Below, piece after piece: positions 26,307-36,352 of a DNA stretch of 64,000 nt. Both the position numbers and the translations under genes were made by a program. Below the pieces are notes generated by a model. That model was not told the origin of the DNA. It searched no databases and saw nothing but the letters and a program-made list of their open reading frames with translations. Position 1 is the first letter of the stretch, and every line of letters starts with the position of its first letter. The DNA is from SZUA-378 sp036652815 (GTDB lineage Bacteria; Bacillota; Clostridia; Lachnospirales; Lachnospiraceae). The stretch is from NCBI GenBank assembly GCA_036652815.1, contig JAVVVE010000005.1, positions 40,991 to 104,990 of the forward strand. Reading direction: 5' to 3'.

Positions 26307-27326
26307 ATGAAAGAAAAATTGGAACAAATTAAAGCGGAAGCATTGAAACAGATAGCAGATTCGGATGTTTTGGAAAAATTAAATGAGATTAAAGTGAATT
26401 ACCTCGGTAAAAAAGGGGAACTGACAGCAGTCCTTAAGAGTATGAAAGAGGTATCTCCGGAAGAACGTCCTAAGATCGGGCAGATGGTAAATGAGACCAG
26501 AGGAGAGATAGAAAGAGTCTTAGAAGAAGCTATCTTAAAAATGGAACAGGCAAAACGAAAATTGCAGATGGCCAAAGAGACGATCGATGTAACGTTACCG
26601 TCACAGAAGAATCCGATGGGACATCGTCATCCCAATACAATAGCACTGGAAGAAGTGGAACGTATCTTTGTGGGGATGGGTTATGAAGTCGTGGAAGGAC
26701 CTGAGATTGAGACGGATTATTATAATTTTGAGGCACTCAATATCCCTGCGGATCACCCGGCCAAAGATGAGCAGGATACTTTCTATATTAACGGAGATAT
26801 TTTACTGCGGACGCAGACTTCACCAACACAGGTTCATGAGATGGAGAAGGGGAAACTTCCGATTCGTATGATTGCACCGGGCAGGGTATTTCGGTCGGAT
26901 GAAGTGGATGCGACACACTCTCCTTCTTTTCATCAGATAGAAGGGCTCGTAATTGATAAGAACATTACTTTTGCAGATTTGAAAGGTACTCTGGCAGAAT
27001 TTGCCAAAGAGTTATTTGGAGAAGAGACCAAGGTTAAGTTCAGACCGCATCATTTTAATTTTACAGAACCAAGTGCGGAGGTGGATGTTACCTGCTTTAA
27101 GTGCGGAGGCTCCGGTTGTCGCTTCTGCAAAGGTTCCGGTTGGATTGAGATATTGGGTTGTGGTATGGTGCATCCGAATGTCTTAAGAATGAGTCATATA
27201 GATCCCGAAGAATATACGGGATTTGCATTTGGTGTCGGTTTGGAGAGGATTGCACTGCTCAAATATGAGATTGATGATATGAGACTGTTATATGAGAATG
27301 ACAGTAGATTCTTAAGACAATTTTAA
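26307..27326 (+). CDS. pheS: Phenylalanyl-tRNA synthetase alpha subunit
   Basis: The alpha subunit of the (alpha-beta)2 enzyme carries the class II catalytic core. The 339 residues comprise an N-terminal coiled coil (1-85), motif 2 with FRSDEVDATHSPSFHQIEG, the two CxxC pairs in CFKCGGSGCRFC, and motif 3 GFAFGVGLERIALLKY. The ATG at 26307 follows AGAGGA at 26292-26297; an in-frame ATG at 26274 lies in the terminator T tract and is rejected. Cotranscribed with pheT 22 bases downstream. Confidence 0.98.
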   Translation: MKEKLEQIKAEALKQIADSDVLEKLNEIKVNYLGKKGELTAVLKSMKEVSPEERPKIGQMVNETRGEIERVLEEAILKMEQAKRKLQMAKETIDVTLPSQKNPMGHRHPNTIALEEVERIFVGMGYEVVEGPEIETDYYNFEALNIPADHPAKDEQDTFYINGDILLRTQTSPTQVHEMEKGKLPIRMIAPGRVFRSDEVDATHSPSFHQIEGLVIDKNITFADLKGTLAEFAKELFGEETKVKFRPHHFNFTEPSAEVDVTCFKCGGSGCRFCKGSGWIEILGCGMVHPNVLRMSHIDPEEYTGFAFGVGLERIALLKYEIDDMRLLYENDSRFLRQF

Positions 27327-27348
27327 ATAGAGAGGACTGGAGAATAGT

Positions 27349-29769
27349 ATGAATACAGCATTATCATGGATTAAAGCATATGTACCGGAATTAGAATGTG
27401 GGGATCAGGAATATACGGATGCCATGACCTTAACAGGTACCAAGGTAGAGACTTTTGAGAGATTAGATAAGAACCTGGAGCGGATAACCGTAGGACAGAT
27501 TGATACGATAGAGAAACATCCGGATGCGGATAAACTTATTATCTGTCAAGTGAACATGGGGGACCAAATATTACAGATCGTAACAGGGGCATCCAATGTA
27601 GCCGTGGGAGATAAGGTGCCTGTAGTTACGGATGGTGGTAAAGTAGCGGGTGGACATGATGGCGGTGCATTACCAAAAGACGGAATCATCATTACAAATG
27701 GTCAGTTACGTGGTGTGGATTCTTATGGCATGATGTGTTCTATTGAAGAATTAGGTGCAAACAGAGATCTTTATCCGGAAGCACCGGAAGCGGGTATCTA
27801 TATTTTTCCTAAAGACACTAAGGTCGGGAGTGATGCCATAGAAGCATTGGGACTTAGAGATACTGTATTTGAATACGAGATTACATCTAATCGTGTAGAT
27901 TGTTATAGTGTACTTGGGATTGCCAGAGAAGCAGCAGCAACTTTTCGCAAACCTTTCTTGGCACCACAGGTTGCGGTACAGGAGAATCATGAAAAAGTAG
28001 AAGATTATGTGTCGGTAACGGTACAAGATCAAGATCTGTGCAGTAGATATTGTGCCAGAGTATGCACGAATATCAAATTAGCACCCTCTCCAAAATGGAT
28101 GCAGAGAAGATTGTCTGCCAGTGGCATCAGACCAATTAACAATTTAGTCGATATTACAAATTATGTTATGGAAGAGTATGGACAACCAATGCATGCCTTT
28201 GATCTGGACACTGTAGCAGGACATCAGATTATCGTGAGACGTGCTTTAGAGGGAGATACTTTTAAGACTTTAGATGGGCAGATGAGACAATTGGATTCGG
28301 AGATTCTGATGATTTGTGATGCCGAAAAAGAGATTGGTATCGCCGGGATTATGGGCGGTGAGAATTCGATGATTACCGATCAAGTTAAGACGGTTTTGTT
28401 TGAAGGGGCTTGTTTTAATGGCAGTAATATCCGTAAATCAGCTAAGAGACTGGGGCTGCGTACGGATGCTTCCGGCAAATTTGAAAAAGGGTTGGATCCA
28501 TATAATGCAGCAGCAGCGATTAACAGAGCTTGTCAATTAGTTGTGGAATTGGGCTGTGGAGAAGTCGTTGGTGGTATGGTAGATGTATCACTGCCTTTAA
28601 AGGAAGCAGTTAGGATCCCGTTTAGAGCGGATCAGATTAATAAGCTGTTAGGGACTGCGATTACACCGGAAGAGATGCTTACTATCTTTCATACCTTAGA
28701 ACTCGAGTATTGTAAGGATACCGAAGAGATTATCATCCCGAGTTTTCGTCAAGACTTAGAAGGTATCGCAGATCTTGCAGAAGAAGTGGCAAGATTCTAC
28801 GGCTACGATAAGATACCGACGACCTTACCAAGTGGGGAAGCTACGACAGGTAAATTACCATTTAAATTACGGGTAGAAGAAAAAGCAAGAGATATCGCAG
28901 AATATTGTGGCTTTTCACAGGGTATGAGCTATTCTTTTGAAAGCCCCAAAGTATTTGATAAATTATTATTGGCACAGGAGGATAAACTAAGACAGGCCAT
29001 CGTCATTTCTAATCCATTGGGGGAAGATTACTCGATTATGAGGACTATTTCTTTAAATGGTATGCTGACTTCTTTGTCAACGAACTATAATAGAAGAAAT
29101 AAAAATGTTCGTCTTTATGAGATGGGGAATATATACTTACCGAAAAGCCTGCCTCTCATAGAACTTCCACAAGAGCGGATGCAATTGACGTTGGGGATGT
29201 ATGGAGAGGGTGATTTCTTTACTTTAAAAGGGGTACTGGAAGAACTCTTTGAGTGTATCGGTATGAGGCAAAAGGTGCAATATGACCCGCAATCCAATAA
29301 GAATTTTTTACATCCGGGCAGACAGGCTCATGTTATTTATAAGGATACTATCGTTGGATATCTGGGAGAGGTTCATCCGGCAGTTGCCGATAATTACAGT
29401 ATCGGAATCAAAGCATATGTAGCGGTATTGGATATGCCAAATATCCTGCCATTTGCTACCTTTGACCGTAAATATGAAGGTATCGCCAAATATCCGGCGG
29501 TAACCAGAGACATCAGTATGGTGGTGCCAAAGGAGATTTTGGTTGGTCAGATTGAACAAATCATAGCACAGCGTGGTGGTAAGATATTGGAGGATTATAA
29601 TTTATTTGATATCTACGAAGGAGATCAAATCACACAGGGATATAAGTCGATTGCTTATTCTATTGCGTTTAGAGCAAAGGACAGAACCTTGGCAGATGAA
29701 GATGTCAATGCAGCGATGAAGAAGATATTGAATGGACTGGAAGGTTTGGGGATAGAATTAAGACAGTAG
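27349..29769 (+). CDS. pheT: Phenylalanyl-tRNA synthetase beta subunit
   Basis: The 806-residue beta subunit shows its standard domains: N-terminal segment, tRNA-binding EMAP-like domain (VGQIDTIEKHPDADKLIICQVN), the B3/4 editing domain (SRYCARVCTNIKL), B5 domain (about 400-470), the inactive catalytic-like core, and the C-terminal ferredoxin-fold anticodon-binding domain (KYPAVTRDISMVVPKE ... SIAYSIAFRAKDRTLADEDV). Full length with no defect seen. Confidence 0.98.
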   Translation: MNTALSWIKAYVPELECGDQEYTDAMTLTGTKVETFERLDKNLERITVGQIDTIEKHPDADKLIICQVNMGDQILQIVTGASNVAVGDKVPVVTDGGKVAGGHDGGALPKDGIIITNGQLRGVDSYGMMCSIEELGANRDLYPEAPEAGIYIFPKDTKVGSDAIEALGLRDTVFEYEITSNRVDCYSVLGIAREAAATFRKPFLAPQVAVQENHEKVEDYVSVTVQDQDLCSRYCARVCTNIKLAPSPKWMQRRLSASGIRPINNLVDITNYVMEEYGQPMHAFDLDTVAGHQIIVRRALEGDTFKTLDGQMRQLDSEILMICDAEKEIGIAGIMGGENSMITDQVKTVLFEGACFNGSNIRKSAKRLGLRTDASGKFEKGLDPYNAAAAINRACQLVVELGCGEVVGGMVDVSLPLKEAVRIPFRADQINKLLGTAITPEEMLTIFHTLELEYCKDTEEIIIPSFRQDLEGIADLAEEVARFYGYDKIPTTLPSGEATTGKLPFKLRVEEKARDIAEYCGFSQGMSYSFESPKVFDKLLLAQEDKLRQAIVISNPLGEDYSIMRTISLNGMLTSLSTNYNRRNKNVRLYEMGNIYLPKSLPLIELPQERMQLTLGMYGEGDFFTLKGVLEELFECIGMRQKVQYDPQSNKNFLHPGRQAHVIYKDTIVGYLGEVHPAVADNYSIGIKAYVAVLDMPNILPFATFDRKYEGIAKYPAVTRDISMVVPKEILVGQIEQIIAQRGGKILEDYNLFDIYEGDQITQGYKSIAYSIAFRAKDRTLADEDVNAAMKKILNGLEGLGIELRQ

Positions 29770-29792
29770 TTCAGAGAGAGAAGGAGAGTAAG

Positions 29793-31235
29793 ATGGAAAA
29801 CGAAACAATATGGAATAAATATTCCAAAAAAGAGTTAGAGGATTTGGAAGTCTTTAATCAAGGATATTTACATTTTTTAGATCATGGAAAGACAGAAAGA
29901 GAATGTGTGGATGTCATCGTAAATGAAATTGAAGCGGCAGGTTATACCGAAATAGATAAATTAGTACAAGCGAAAGCAACGGTAAAAACCGGTGATAAGG
30001 TCTATGCAGTCTGCAAGAATAAAGCAGTTGTGATGTTTCATGTGGGTAGTGAACCACTAGAAGATGGGATGAATATACTGGGTGCTCATATGGATTCGCC
30101 ACGCTTGGATATTAAGCAGAATCCGCTCTATGAAGACAGTGGATTTGCACTTTTGGATACGCATTATTATGGTGGTATTAAGAAGTACCAGTGGGTTACG
30201 ATTCCACTGGCAATCCATGGCGTTGTGGTAAAGAAAGATGGAACCACTGTTATCGTAAATATCGGAGATAAAAAAGATGATCCGGTATTCTTTATTTCCG
30301 ATCTGTTGGTTCATCTGTCACAGGAACAGATGGAAAAAAAGGCCAGCAAAGTAATAGAGGGAGAAGCACTGGATCTTATCATCGGTAATAAACCGATTCG
30401 GTTTGCTCCGGAAAAAGAAAATAAAGGCCATAAGGAAACCAACAAAGATGCTGATAAGGATTCTGCTAAGGATGCAGTAAAACAGGGAATTTTGGCTATT
30501 TTAAAAGAGACCTATGATATAGAAGAAGCTGATTTTTGTTCTGCAGAATTAGAAGTTGTGCCTGCAGGAGCTGCAAGAGAAGCCGGATTTGACCGCAGTA
30601 TGATCATGGCCTATGGACAAGATGACAGAGTCTGTGCGTATGCATCTTATCAGGCGATGCTTGCCTTGAAGAAAACGAAGCGTACAGCGTGCTGTCTGCT
30701 AGTAGATAAAGAAGAGATAGGAAGTGTCGGTGCAACGGGGATGCGTTCTCATTTCTTTGAGAATATGGTAGCGGAATTAATGAATCTTATGACAGTATAC
30801 AGTGAATTATCTTTACGCAGATGTCTTGCACGTTCAGCGATGCTTTCCTCTGATGTCAGTGCAGGCTTTGACCCAACTTATGCGAGCAGTTTTGATAAAA
30901 AGAATGCAGCTTATCTGGGAAAGGGTATGGTATTTAATAAGTTTACCGGTTCAAAAGGAAAATCAGGTTCCAATGATGCAGATGCAGAATATATGGCACA
31001 GATTCGAGCAGTATTGGATCGTAAAAAGATTAGTTATCAGACAGCAGAGCTTGGCAAGGTTGATCTGGGTGGTGGTGGAACGATTGCCTATATTTTATCA
31101 CTATATGGTATGAATGTCATCGACTGTGGGGTAGCCGTGCTGAATATGCATGCACCTTGGGAAGTAACCAATAAAGCAGATGTATATGAAACAAAACTTG
31201 GATATATTACATTTTTAGAGAATATGACGGCGTGA
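29793..31235 (+). CDS. M18 family aminopeptidase
   Basis: M18 metallopeptidases remove N-terminal, often acidic, residues with two zinc ions in a dodecameric shell. The 480-residue protein has the metal-binding GAHMDSPRLDIKQ, the catalytic DKEEIGSVGATGMRS, SSDVSAGFDPTYA and a C-terminal histidine motif NMHAPWEVTNKADVYET. It starts with AAGGAGAG upstream of the ATG at 29793, 23 bases after pheT, so it may ride on the pheST transcript. Substrate preference cannot be told. Confidence 0.93.
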   Translation: MENETIWNKYSKKELEDLEVFNQGYLHFLDHGKTERECVDVIVNEIEAAGYTEIDKLVQAKATVKTGDKVYAVCKNKAVVMFHVGSEPLEDGMNILGAHMDSPRLDIKQNPLYEDSGFALLDTHYYGGIKKYQWVTIPLAIHGVVVKKDGTTVIVNIGDKKDDPVFFISDLLVHLSQEQMEKKASKVIEGEALDLIIGNKPIRFAPEKENKGHKETNKDADKDSAKDAVKQGILAILKETYDIEEADFCSAELEVVPAGAAREAGFDRSMIMAYGQDDRVCAYASYQAMLALKKTKRTACCLLVDKEEIGSVGATGMRSHFFENMVAELMNLMTVYSELSLRRCLARSAMLSSDVSAGFDPTYASSFDKKNAAYLGKGMVFNKFTGSKGKSGSNDADAEYMAQIRAVLDRKKISYQTAELGKVDLGGGGTIAYILSLYGMNVIDCGVAVLNMHAPWEVTNKADVYETKLGYITFLENMTA

Positions 31236-31256
31236 TAAGGAAGGCAGTTTGCGATT

Positions 31257-32303
31257 ATGAATGAGATAAAAACATCGGATTTCTATTATGACTTACCACC
31301 GGAATTAATCGCACAAGATCCGTTAGAGCATCGATCTGATTCCAGATTATTGGCATTGAATCAATACACAGGCACGATCAGACATCAGGTATTTACGGAT
31401 GTGGTATCCTATCTGCATCCGGGGGACTGCTTGGTACTGAATGATACGAAAGTGATACCGGCAAGGCTATTAGGGGTAAAAACAGATACCGGCGCCCATG
31501 TGGAGGTTCTATTATTAAAGCGAAAAGAGAATGATGTTTGGGAAACTTTAGTAAAACCCGGAAGAAAGATTCGCAGGGACGCCAAACTGAACTTTGGTGA
31601 TGGTCTGTTACAAGCGGAGGTCTTAGATATTACAGAAGAGGGTAATCGCTTGATTCATTTTACGTATGAAGGTATCTTTGAAGAGATACTGGATCAATTG
31701 GGACAGATGCCATTACCGCCCTATATCACACATCAATTACAGGATAAGAATCGTTACCAGACAGTTTATGCGAAGTATGAGGGGAGTGCGGCAGCCCCCA
31801 CCGCCGGATTGCATTTCACACCGGAACTGCTGCAGGAGATAGAGGCAAAAGGCGTGACCCTTGCCTATGTGACATTACATGTGGGGTTGGGTACTTTTAG
31901 ACCGGTTAAGGTAGACAATATCTTAGAGCATCATATGCATTCCGAGTATTATCATGTGACAGCAGAAGCTGCAGCCATGATTAACCAAGCAAAAACAAAC
32001 GGACATAGAGTAATCTGTGTCGGCACTACGAGTTGCCGAACCGTGGAGAGCGCGGCTGATGAACAAGGCAGGATCCATGAGGGTTGTGATGATACGGAGA
32101 TTTTCATTTATCCGGGGTATCATTTTAAGATTATGGATGGATTAATCACTAATTTCCATCTGCCGGAATCCACTCTTGTGATGCTGGTGTCAGCACTTGC
32201 CGGACGAGAGCATATTATGCACGCATATGCAGAAGCAGTGAAAGAAAAATATCGCTTTTTCTCTTTTGGGGATGCGATGCTGATAGTTGACAATGTGGAA
32301 TAA
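31257..32303 (+). CDS. queA: S-adenosylmethionine:tRNA ribosyltransferase-isomerase QueA
   Basis: QueA transfers the ribosyl part of SAM to preQ1 in tRNA, the penultimate queuosine step. The 348-residue protein shows FYYDLPPELIAQDPLEHR at the start, LNDTKVIPARLLG, APTAGLHFTPELL and HLPESTLVMLVSALAG, all typical. tgt and other queuosine genes are not in the window. It starts 21 bases after the M18 gene. Confidence 0.97.
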   Translation: MNEIKTSDFYYDLPPELIAQDPLEHRSDSRLLALNQYTGTIRHQVFTDVVSYLHPGDCLVLNDTKVIPARLLGVKTDTGAHVEVLLLKRKENDVWETLVKPGRKIRRDAKLNFGDGLLQAEVLDITEEGNRLIHFTYEGIFEEILDQLGQMPLPPYITHQLQDKNRYQTVYAKYEGSAAAPTAGLHFTPELLQEIEAKGVTLAYVTLHVGLGTFRPVKVDNILEHHMHSEYYHVTAEAAAMINQAKTNGHRVICVGTTSCRTVESAADEQGRIHEGCDDTEIFIYPGYHFKIMDGLITNFHLPESTLVMLVSALAGREHIMHAYAEAVKEKYRFFSFGDAMLIVDNVE

Positions 32304-32360
32304 TCAAGATAAAATAGAAGCAAGAACACTACATTGCAACAGGGTAAGCGGGGGGTACGG

Positions 32361-32720
32361 ATGGAAGAGCGAAGGAAAAACAAGAGGTTGGGGCTGGAGA
32401 CGAATCTAACACTGATACGATTAGATGGAGATACAAAAGCCGAGCATGACATTGAGATTATTGATGTATCTAAAAGAGGACTTGGTTTTACCTGTAAGGA
32501 TAACCTGGAGATTACCGGCATCTATGAAGGCGATTTGGTCATATGGACCAAAGAGGTGATGCATGTATTTCTTGAGATTGTCCGCATTGAGAAATTAGAA
32601 GATGCCATCTTATACGGAGCACTCTTTATTGGACTTCCGGACTGTGTAACCAATGGGATTGAGGTCTATAATGCTGTACAGACTTATCAGCAGAACATAA
32701 AAGAAAATACTGAAAAATAA
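32361..32720 (+). CDS. PilZ domain protein (putative c-di-GMP receptor)
   Basis: The 119-residue protein is a single PilZ domain. Both c-di-GMP-binding signatures are visible: RxxxR as R5-KNK-R9 and DVSKRGLGF (D/NxSxxG). Such single-domain proteins act as adaptors for motility or envelope synthesis. I chose the ATG at 32361 (GGGGG six bases upstream) over a TTG at 32334 because the PilZ motif begins right after it. No diguanylate cyclase gene lies in the window. Confidence 0.82.
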   Translation: MEERRKNKRLGLETNLTLIRLDGDTKAEHDIEIIDVSKRGLGFTCKDNLEITGIYEGDLVIWTKEVMHVFLEIVRIEKLEDAILYGALFIGLPDCVTNGIEVYNAVQTYQQNIKENTEK

Positions 32721-32724
32721 AAAG

Positions 32725-32768
32725 CAGTCAATACTTGTTTAAAAAGTTTTCATTACAAGTATTGGCTG
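32725..32768. terminator. 14-bp hairpin, terminator-like in the minus direction
   Basis: CAGTCAATACTTGT (32725-32738) pairs with 32755-32768 across a 16-base loop with one G-T pair. On the + strand no T tract follows. Read on the - strand the stem is followed by CTTTTTATTTTTC, a good U tract, so it would stop antisense transcription into the PilZ and queA genes. Confidence 0.6.
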
Positions 32769-32807
32769 TAATAAGTGGTACAAAAAGTGAGATGGGAGGA
32801 TTATAGT

Positions 32808-33449
32808 ATGTCGTGGTGTCCAAAGTGCAAGAATGAGTATCGAGAGGGAATACAAGAGTGTGCAGATTGCCATGTTTTGCTGGTGGAGACTCTGGAGAAA
32901 GAGGTAGAAAACGTTGTAGAAGAAAGAGCGGAAGAGTTAGAGCAGGCGCGCATGAATATGCCTTTTGAATCGGTACCTCTATATGAGAAAAGTGATGATA
33001 AGGCTGAGAACTTCAAGAGCTCTGCTTATACCTTATTGTTAGTTGGTATCATTGGGGCGGTATTCTTATTATTATGTGCCCTTCATATTATTCCGATTGC
33101 GTTTAGTGGTATGGTCTATGGGGTAATGGGATTTTTATTTGTGGTCTTTATTATTATGGGGATCCTTTCATTTGGTTCTTATACTAAGACAGCGAAGGAA
33201 GCAGTGAACGAGAATCGTTTATTAGAAGAGCTGAAAGAATGGTGCAACCTACATATAACAAAGCCTGTAGTAGAAGAAGGTTTATTTATCGAGGAAGACA
33301 CGATGCCGGAAGAGATGCGGTATTATAAACGTGTCGATAAGATGAAGGGAATGATTACGGAAACTTATAGGGATTTGGAAGAAGGATTCCTTGATATGAT
33401 CGTGGAAGAACTTTACACAGAACTCTATGGAGAGGGAAGAATAGAATAA
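32808..33449 (+). CDS. Zinc-ribbon membrane protein of unknown function
   Basis: The 213-residue protein starts with a zinc ribbon (CPKCKNEYREGIQECADCH, residues 4-22), then an acidic linker, two hydrophobic helices (about 70-92 and 97-122) and a charged, soluble C-terminal part. The ATG at 32808 has GGGAGGA at 32794-32800. Similar small membrane proteins with rubredoxin-like ribbons are common in Clostridia but not characterised. It ends 1 base before the pyrimidine phosphorylase start, so the two are probably cotranscribed. Confidence 0.8.
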   Translation: MSWCPKCKNEYREGIQECADCHVLLVETLEKEVENVVEERAEELEQARMNMPFESVPLYEKSDDKAENFKSSAYTLLLVGIIGAVFLLLCALHIIPIAFSGMVYGVMGFLFVVFIIMGILSFGSYTKTAKEAVNENRLLEELKEWCNLHITKPVVEEGLFIEEDTMPEEMRYYKRVDKMKGMITETYRDLEEGFLDMIVEELYTELYGEGRIE

Positions 33450-33450
33450 C

Positions 33451-34755
33451 GTGAGAATGTATGATTTGATTATGAAAAAGAGAAATGGCGGCACATTAGC
33501 AGAGAAAGAGATTCGTTATATGATAGAGGGATATACCAATGGTACAGTACCTGATTATCAGATGTCTGCGATGCTGATGGCGATTTATTATACGGGAATG
33601 AATGAGTCCGAGACAATCGCATTGACGATGGCGATGGCACATAGTGGAGATATGCTGGATCTGTCTGCGATACATGGCATTAAAGTCGATAAGCACAGTA
33701 CGGGTGGAGTGGGTGATAAAACTTCCCTTGTTTTAACGCCAATGGTTGCTTCTCTTGGTATTCCGGTCGCTAAAATGAGCGGGCGCGGTCTTGGTCATAC
33801 AGGAGGAACGATTGATAAGCTGGAGAGTTTTTCGGGATTTTCAACGGCGATTACAACAGATACTTTTATTAAAAATGTAAATACTATCGGGATCGCTATC
33901 ATGGGGCAGACGGCAGATCTGGCTCCGGCAGATAAGAAACTGTATGCCTTGAGAGATGTAACGGCTACAGTTGATAATATGTCTTTGATTGCCAGTTCTA
34001 TTATGAGTAAGAAATTAGCAGCAGGAGCAGATGCAATTGTGTTGGATGTAAAGACCGGCAGCGGTGCTTTTATGAAGTCTGAAACAGACGCGCATGCGTT
34101 GGCAGAAGAGATGGTAAAGATCGGAAAGGGTGCAGGCAGAATGACAGCAGCGGTCATCTCCGATATGGATCAGCCACTCGGTTATGCAGTCGGTAATGCG
34201 TTGGAGGTGATAGAGGCTATTCATACTTTGCAGGGACAGGGACCTAAGGATCTCTTGGAATTATGTATTACATTAGGCATGTATATACTGCTGATAGCTA
34301 AAAAAGCAACAACAACTACACAAGCTGAGGCTATGCTACGAGAAACGATTGCAAATGGCAGTGCACTGCGTAAATTAGCAGAATTTGTAACAGCACAGGG
34401 TGGAGATGCAGCGGCAGTCTATGATACAACATTGTTACCGCAAGCGGCTGTCTGTGAGCCGATTTTATCACCTGTGGAAGGATATGTATCACAGATTGCC
34501 TGTGATGAGATCGGTATCTGCTCTCTTATGCTAGGTGGTGGACGTGAGACAAAAGAGAGTGTGATTGATCTGGCAGTAGGTCTTGTGCTACATAAAAAAG
34601 TAGGCGATTATGTGAAAAAAGGAGAACCACTTGCACATATTTATGCCAATGATACGACGAATCTGGAAAGTACCTGTAAGCGATTTTTGCAGGCATATCA
34701 ATTTACAGATACACAAGTTCATGCACCGATATTTATCCATGAGATTCTGTCATAA
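33451..34755 (+). CDS. pdp: Pyrimidine-nucleoside phosphorylase
   Basis: The enzyme phosphorolyses uridine, deoxyuridine or thymidine to base and (deoxy)ribose-1-phosphate. The 434 residues begin MYDLIMKKRNGGTLAEKEI and contain the phosphate-binding KHSTGGVGDKTSL and the family signature SGRGLGHTGGTIDKLE. The GTG at 33451 is taken as start; an ATG at 33457 is possible. Thymidine phosphorylase is closely related, so substrate breadth is assigned by family only. Confidence 0.93.
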   Translation: MRMYDLIMKKRNGGTLAEKEIRYMIEGYTNGTVPDYQMSAMLMAIYYTGMNESETIALTMAMAHSGDMLDLSAIHGIKVDKHSTGGVGDKTSLVLTPMVASLGIPVAKMSGRGLGHTGGTIDKLESFSGFSTAITTDTFIKNVNTIGIAIMGQTADLAPADKKLYALRDVTATVDNMSLIASSIMSKKLAAGADAIVLDVKTGSGAFMKSETDAHALAEEMVKIGKGAGRMTAAVISDMDQPLGYAVGNALEVIEAIHTLQGQGPKDLLELCITLGMYILLIAKKATTTTQAEAMLRETIANGSALRKLAEFVTAQGGDAAAVYDTTLLPQAAVCEPILSPVEGYVSQIACDEIGICSLMLGGGRETKESVIDLAVGLVLHKKVGDYVKKGEPLAHIYANDTTNLESTCKRFLQAYQFTDTQVHAPIFIHEILS

Positions 34756-34782
34756 GCGGTGTAATGTATCATATATTAGAGT

Positions 34783-35115
34783 ATGAACAGACAATCAAAA
34801 CATAGCTTTCCGTCAAATAGTAATCATAAAAATCATAAGACATCTCTTGAGCGAGGGCGAAAGGAGAAGGTAGTAGACAGTCTTAATTTACCGAAAGATT
34901 TATTGCTCGGGGCTTCCATCTTAACAGTAATCGGAAGCCACGAGGCTTGCATTGAAAATTATAAGGGCATTATAGAATATACAGAGGAATCCATCGTAAT
35001 ACAGGGAAAAAATTGCCAAATTTGTTTTCGTGGCAGACAATTATCGATTGATTATTATACCAATGAAGATATGAAAATCAGTGGTTGTATTGCAGAGATT
35101 CACTATATGACATAA
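34783..35115 (+). CDS. yqfC: Sporulation protein YqfC (YabP superfamily)
   Basis: The 110-residue protein has the compact YabP/YqfC beta-rich domain (LPKDLLLGASILTVIGSHE ... IIEYTEESIVIQGKN), preceded by a basic, asparagine-rich 35-residue tail. YqfC is made in the mother cell during sporulation of Bacillus, and the yqfC-yqfD order here is the standard one. The ribosome-binding site is weak, and no sigma-E promoter was identified with confidence. Confidence 0.88.
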   Translation: MNRQSKHSFPSNSNHKNHKTSLERGRKEKVVDSLNLPKDLLLGASILTVIGSHEACIENYKGIIEYTEESIVIQGKNCQICFRGRQLSIDYYTNEDMKISGCIAEIHYMT

Positions 35116-35131
35116 AGGAGCCCGATGCAGG

Positions 35132-36352
35132 ATGAATCTGATTCAATATAGTAGAGGATATGTGAGAATCAAGGTATGGGGATATTCACCGGAACGTTTT
35201 ATGAATCTCTGCAGCAGTCACGATATTTTATTGTGGGAGATCGTACCAAACAAGGATTCTTATTGTATGAATATCAGTATTCATGGTTTTCTATCATTAC
35301 GTCCGATTCTGAAGAAAACACGTACTAAGGTAGCCATATTACAGAGATATGGACTACCTTTTTTTATTAAAAATTTAAAGAAACGTACTATTTTTTTACT
35401 GGGAATCGTAGGCTGTCTTTTGTTTTTAATATGGATGTCCACTCGATTGTGGACAATTGACTTAGTGGGTAATTCGACGATTACAAGAGATGAATGGATG
35501 GATTACCTGACACAGGTGGGCATCTATTACAGCATGCCGAAAAGAAAAATAGACGTAGAAGAGTTGGAAAAAAAGATTCGTAATCAATATGATGAAGTTA
35601 CATGGACTTCTGTCAAGATACAGGGTACAAAATTACAAATACAGATGAAGGAGAATATGCTGCCTCTTTCTATTCCTTCCAATCAAGGCATCGCACAGGA
35701 TATCATAGCTACTAAGGCGGGCGTTGTGAGAGAAATTATCACAAGACAGGGGATTCCTCAGGTAGTGAAAGGGAGTGAAGTGGCAGTCGGAACACTTTTA
35801 GTATCCGGTAAGATTCCGATTCTGTCAGAAGATGGAACTATCTCAAAATATCAGTATTGCCGGGCGGATGCAGATATCTATCTTGCGTGCACCTATGATT
35901 ATAAGGATGAAATAGCATGGGCACATACAGAAAAAGAATATACCGGAAGAACAAAGAAGCAGTATTATGTTGAGATAGGGGAGAACAGGATTATCCTTCC
36001 GCATCGAAAGATTGCGTTCCAAAATTATGATTGCTATACTCTGCAAAAGAGGCTTAAGGTACTGGATCATCTCTACCTGCCTATTGTAGTAGGGAGTAAA
36101 AAAATACAGGAATATGTGGAAATCAGTAAACGCTATACGAAGGAAGAAGCAAAACAACTGGCAGAAAAGAGATTGCAGCAATATATTGTTGAATTAGAAG
36201 AAAAAGGGGTACAAATAATCAAAAAAGATGTTAAAATAGAAACTGGATTGAAAAATGAAAATAATATTGAAGAAAAGGCAATACAAACAACGGGAAAAAT
36301 CTATGTGATAGAGAAAACCGGAATAGAAGCTACGATTGAGGCATCCAAATGA
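35132..36352 (+). CDS. yqfD: Sporulation protein YqfD
   Basis: The 406-residue protein has an N-terminal soluble part (YVRIKVWGYSPERFMNL), one membrane helix at about 88-108 (TIFLLGIVGCLLFLIWMS) and a large extracytoplasmic POTRA-like/YqfD domain. It is needed for efficient spore formation in relatives. It follows yqfC by 16 bases and overlaps the next gene by 4 bases (ATGA), evidence of one operon. Confidence 0.92.
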   Translation: MNLIQYSRGYVRIKVWGYSPERFMNLCSSHDILLWEIVPNKDSYCMNISIHGFLSLRPILKKTRTKVAILQRYGLPFFIKNLKKRTIFLLGIVGCLLFLIWMSTRLWTIDLVGNSTITRDEWMDYLTQVGIYYSMPKRKIDVEELEKKIRNQYDEVTWTSVKIQGTKLQIQMKENMLPLSIPSNQGIAQDIIATKAGVVREIITRQGIPQVVKGSEVAVGTLLVSGKIPILSEDGTISKYQYCRADADIYLACTYDYKDEIAWAHTEKEYTGRTKKQYYVEIGENRIILPHRKIAFQNYDCYTLQKRLKVLDHLYLPIVVGSKKIQEYVEISKRYTKEEAKQLAEKRLQQYIVELEEKGVQIIKKDVKIETGLKNENNIEEKAIQTTGKIYVIEKTGIEATIEASK

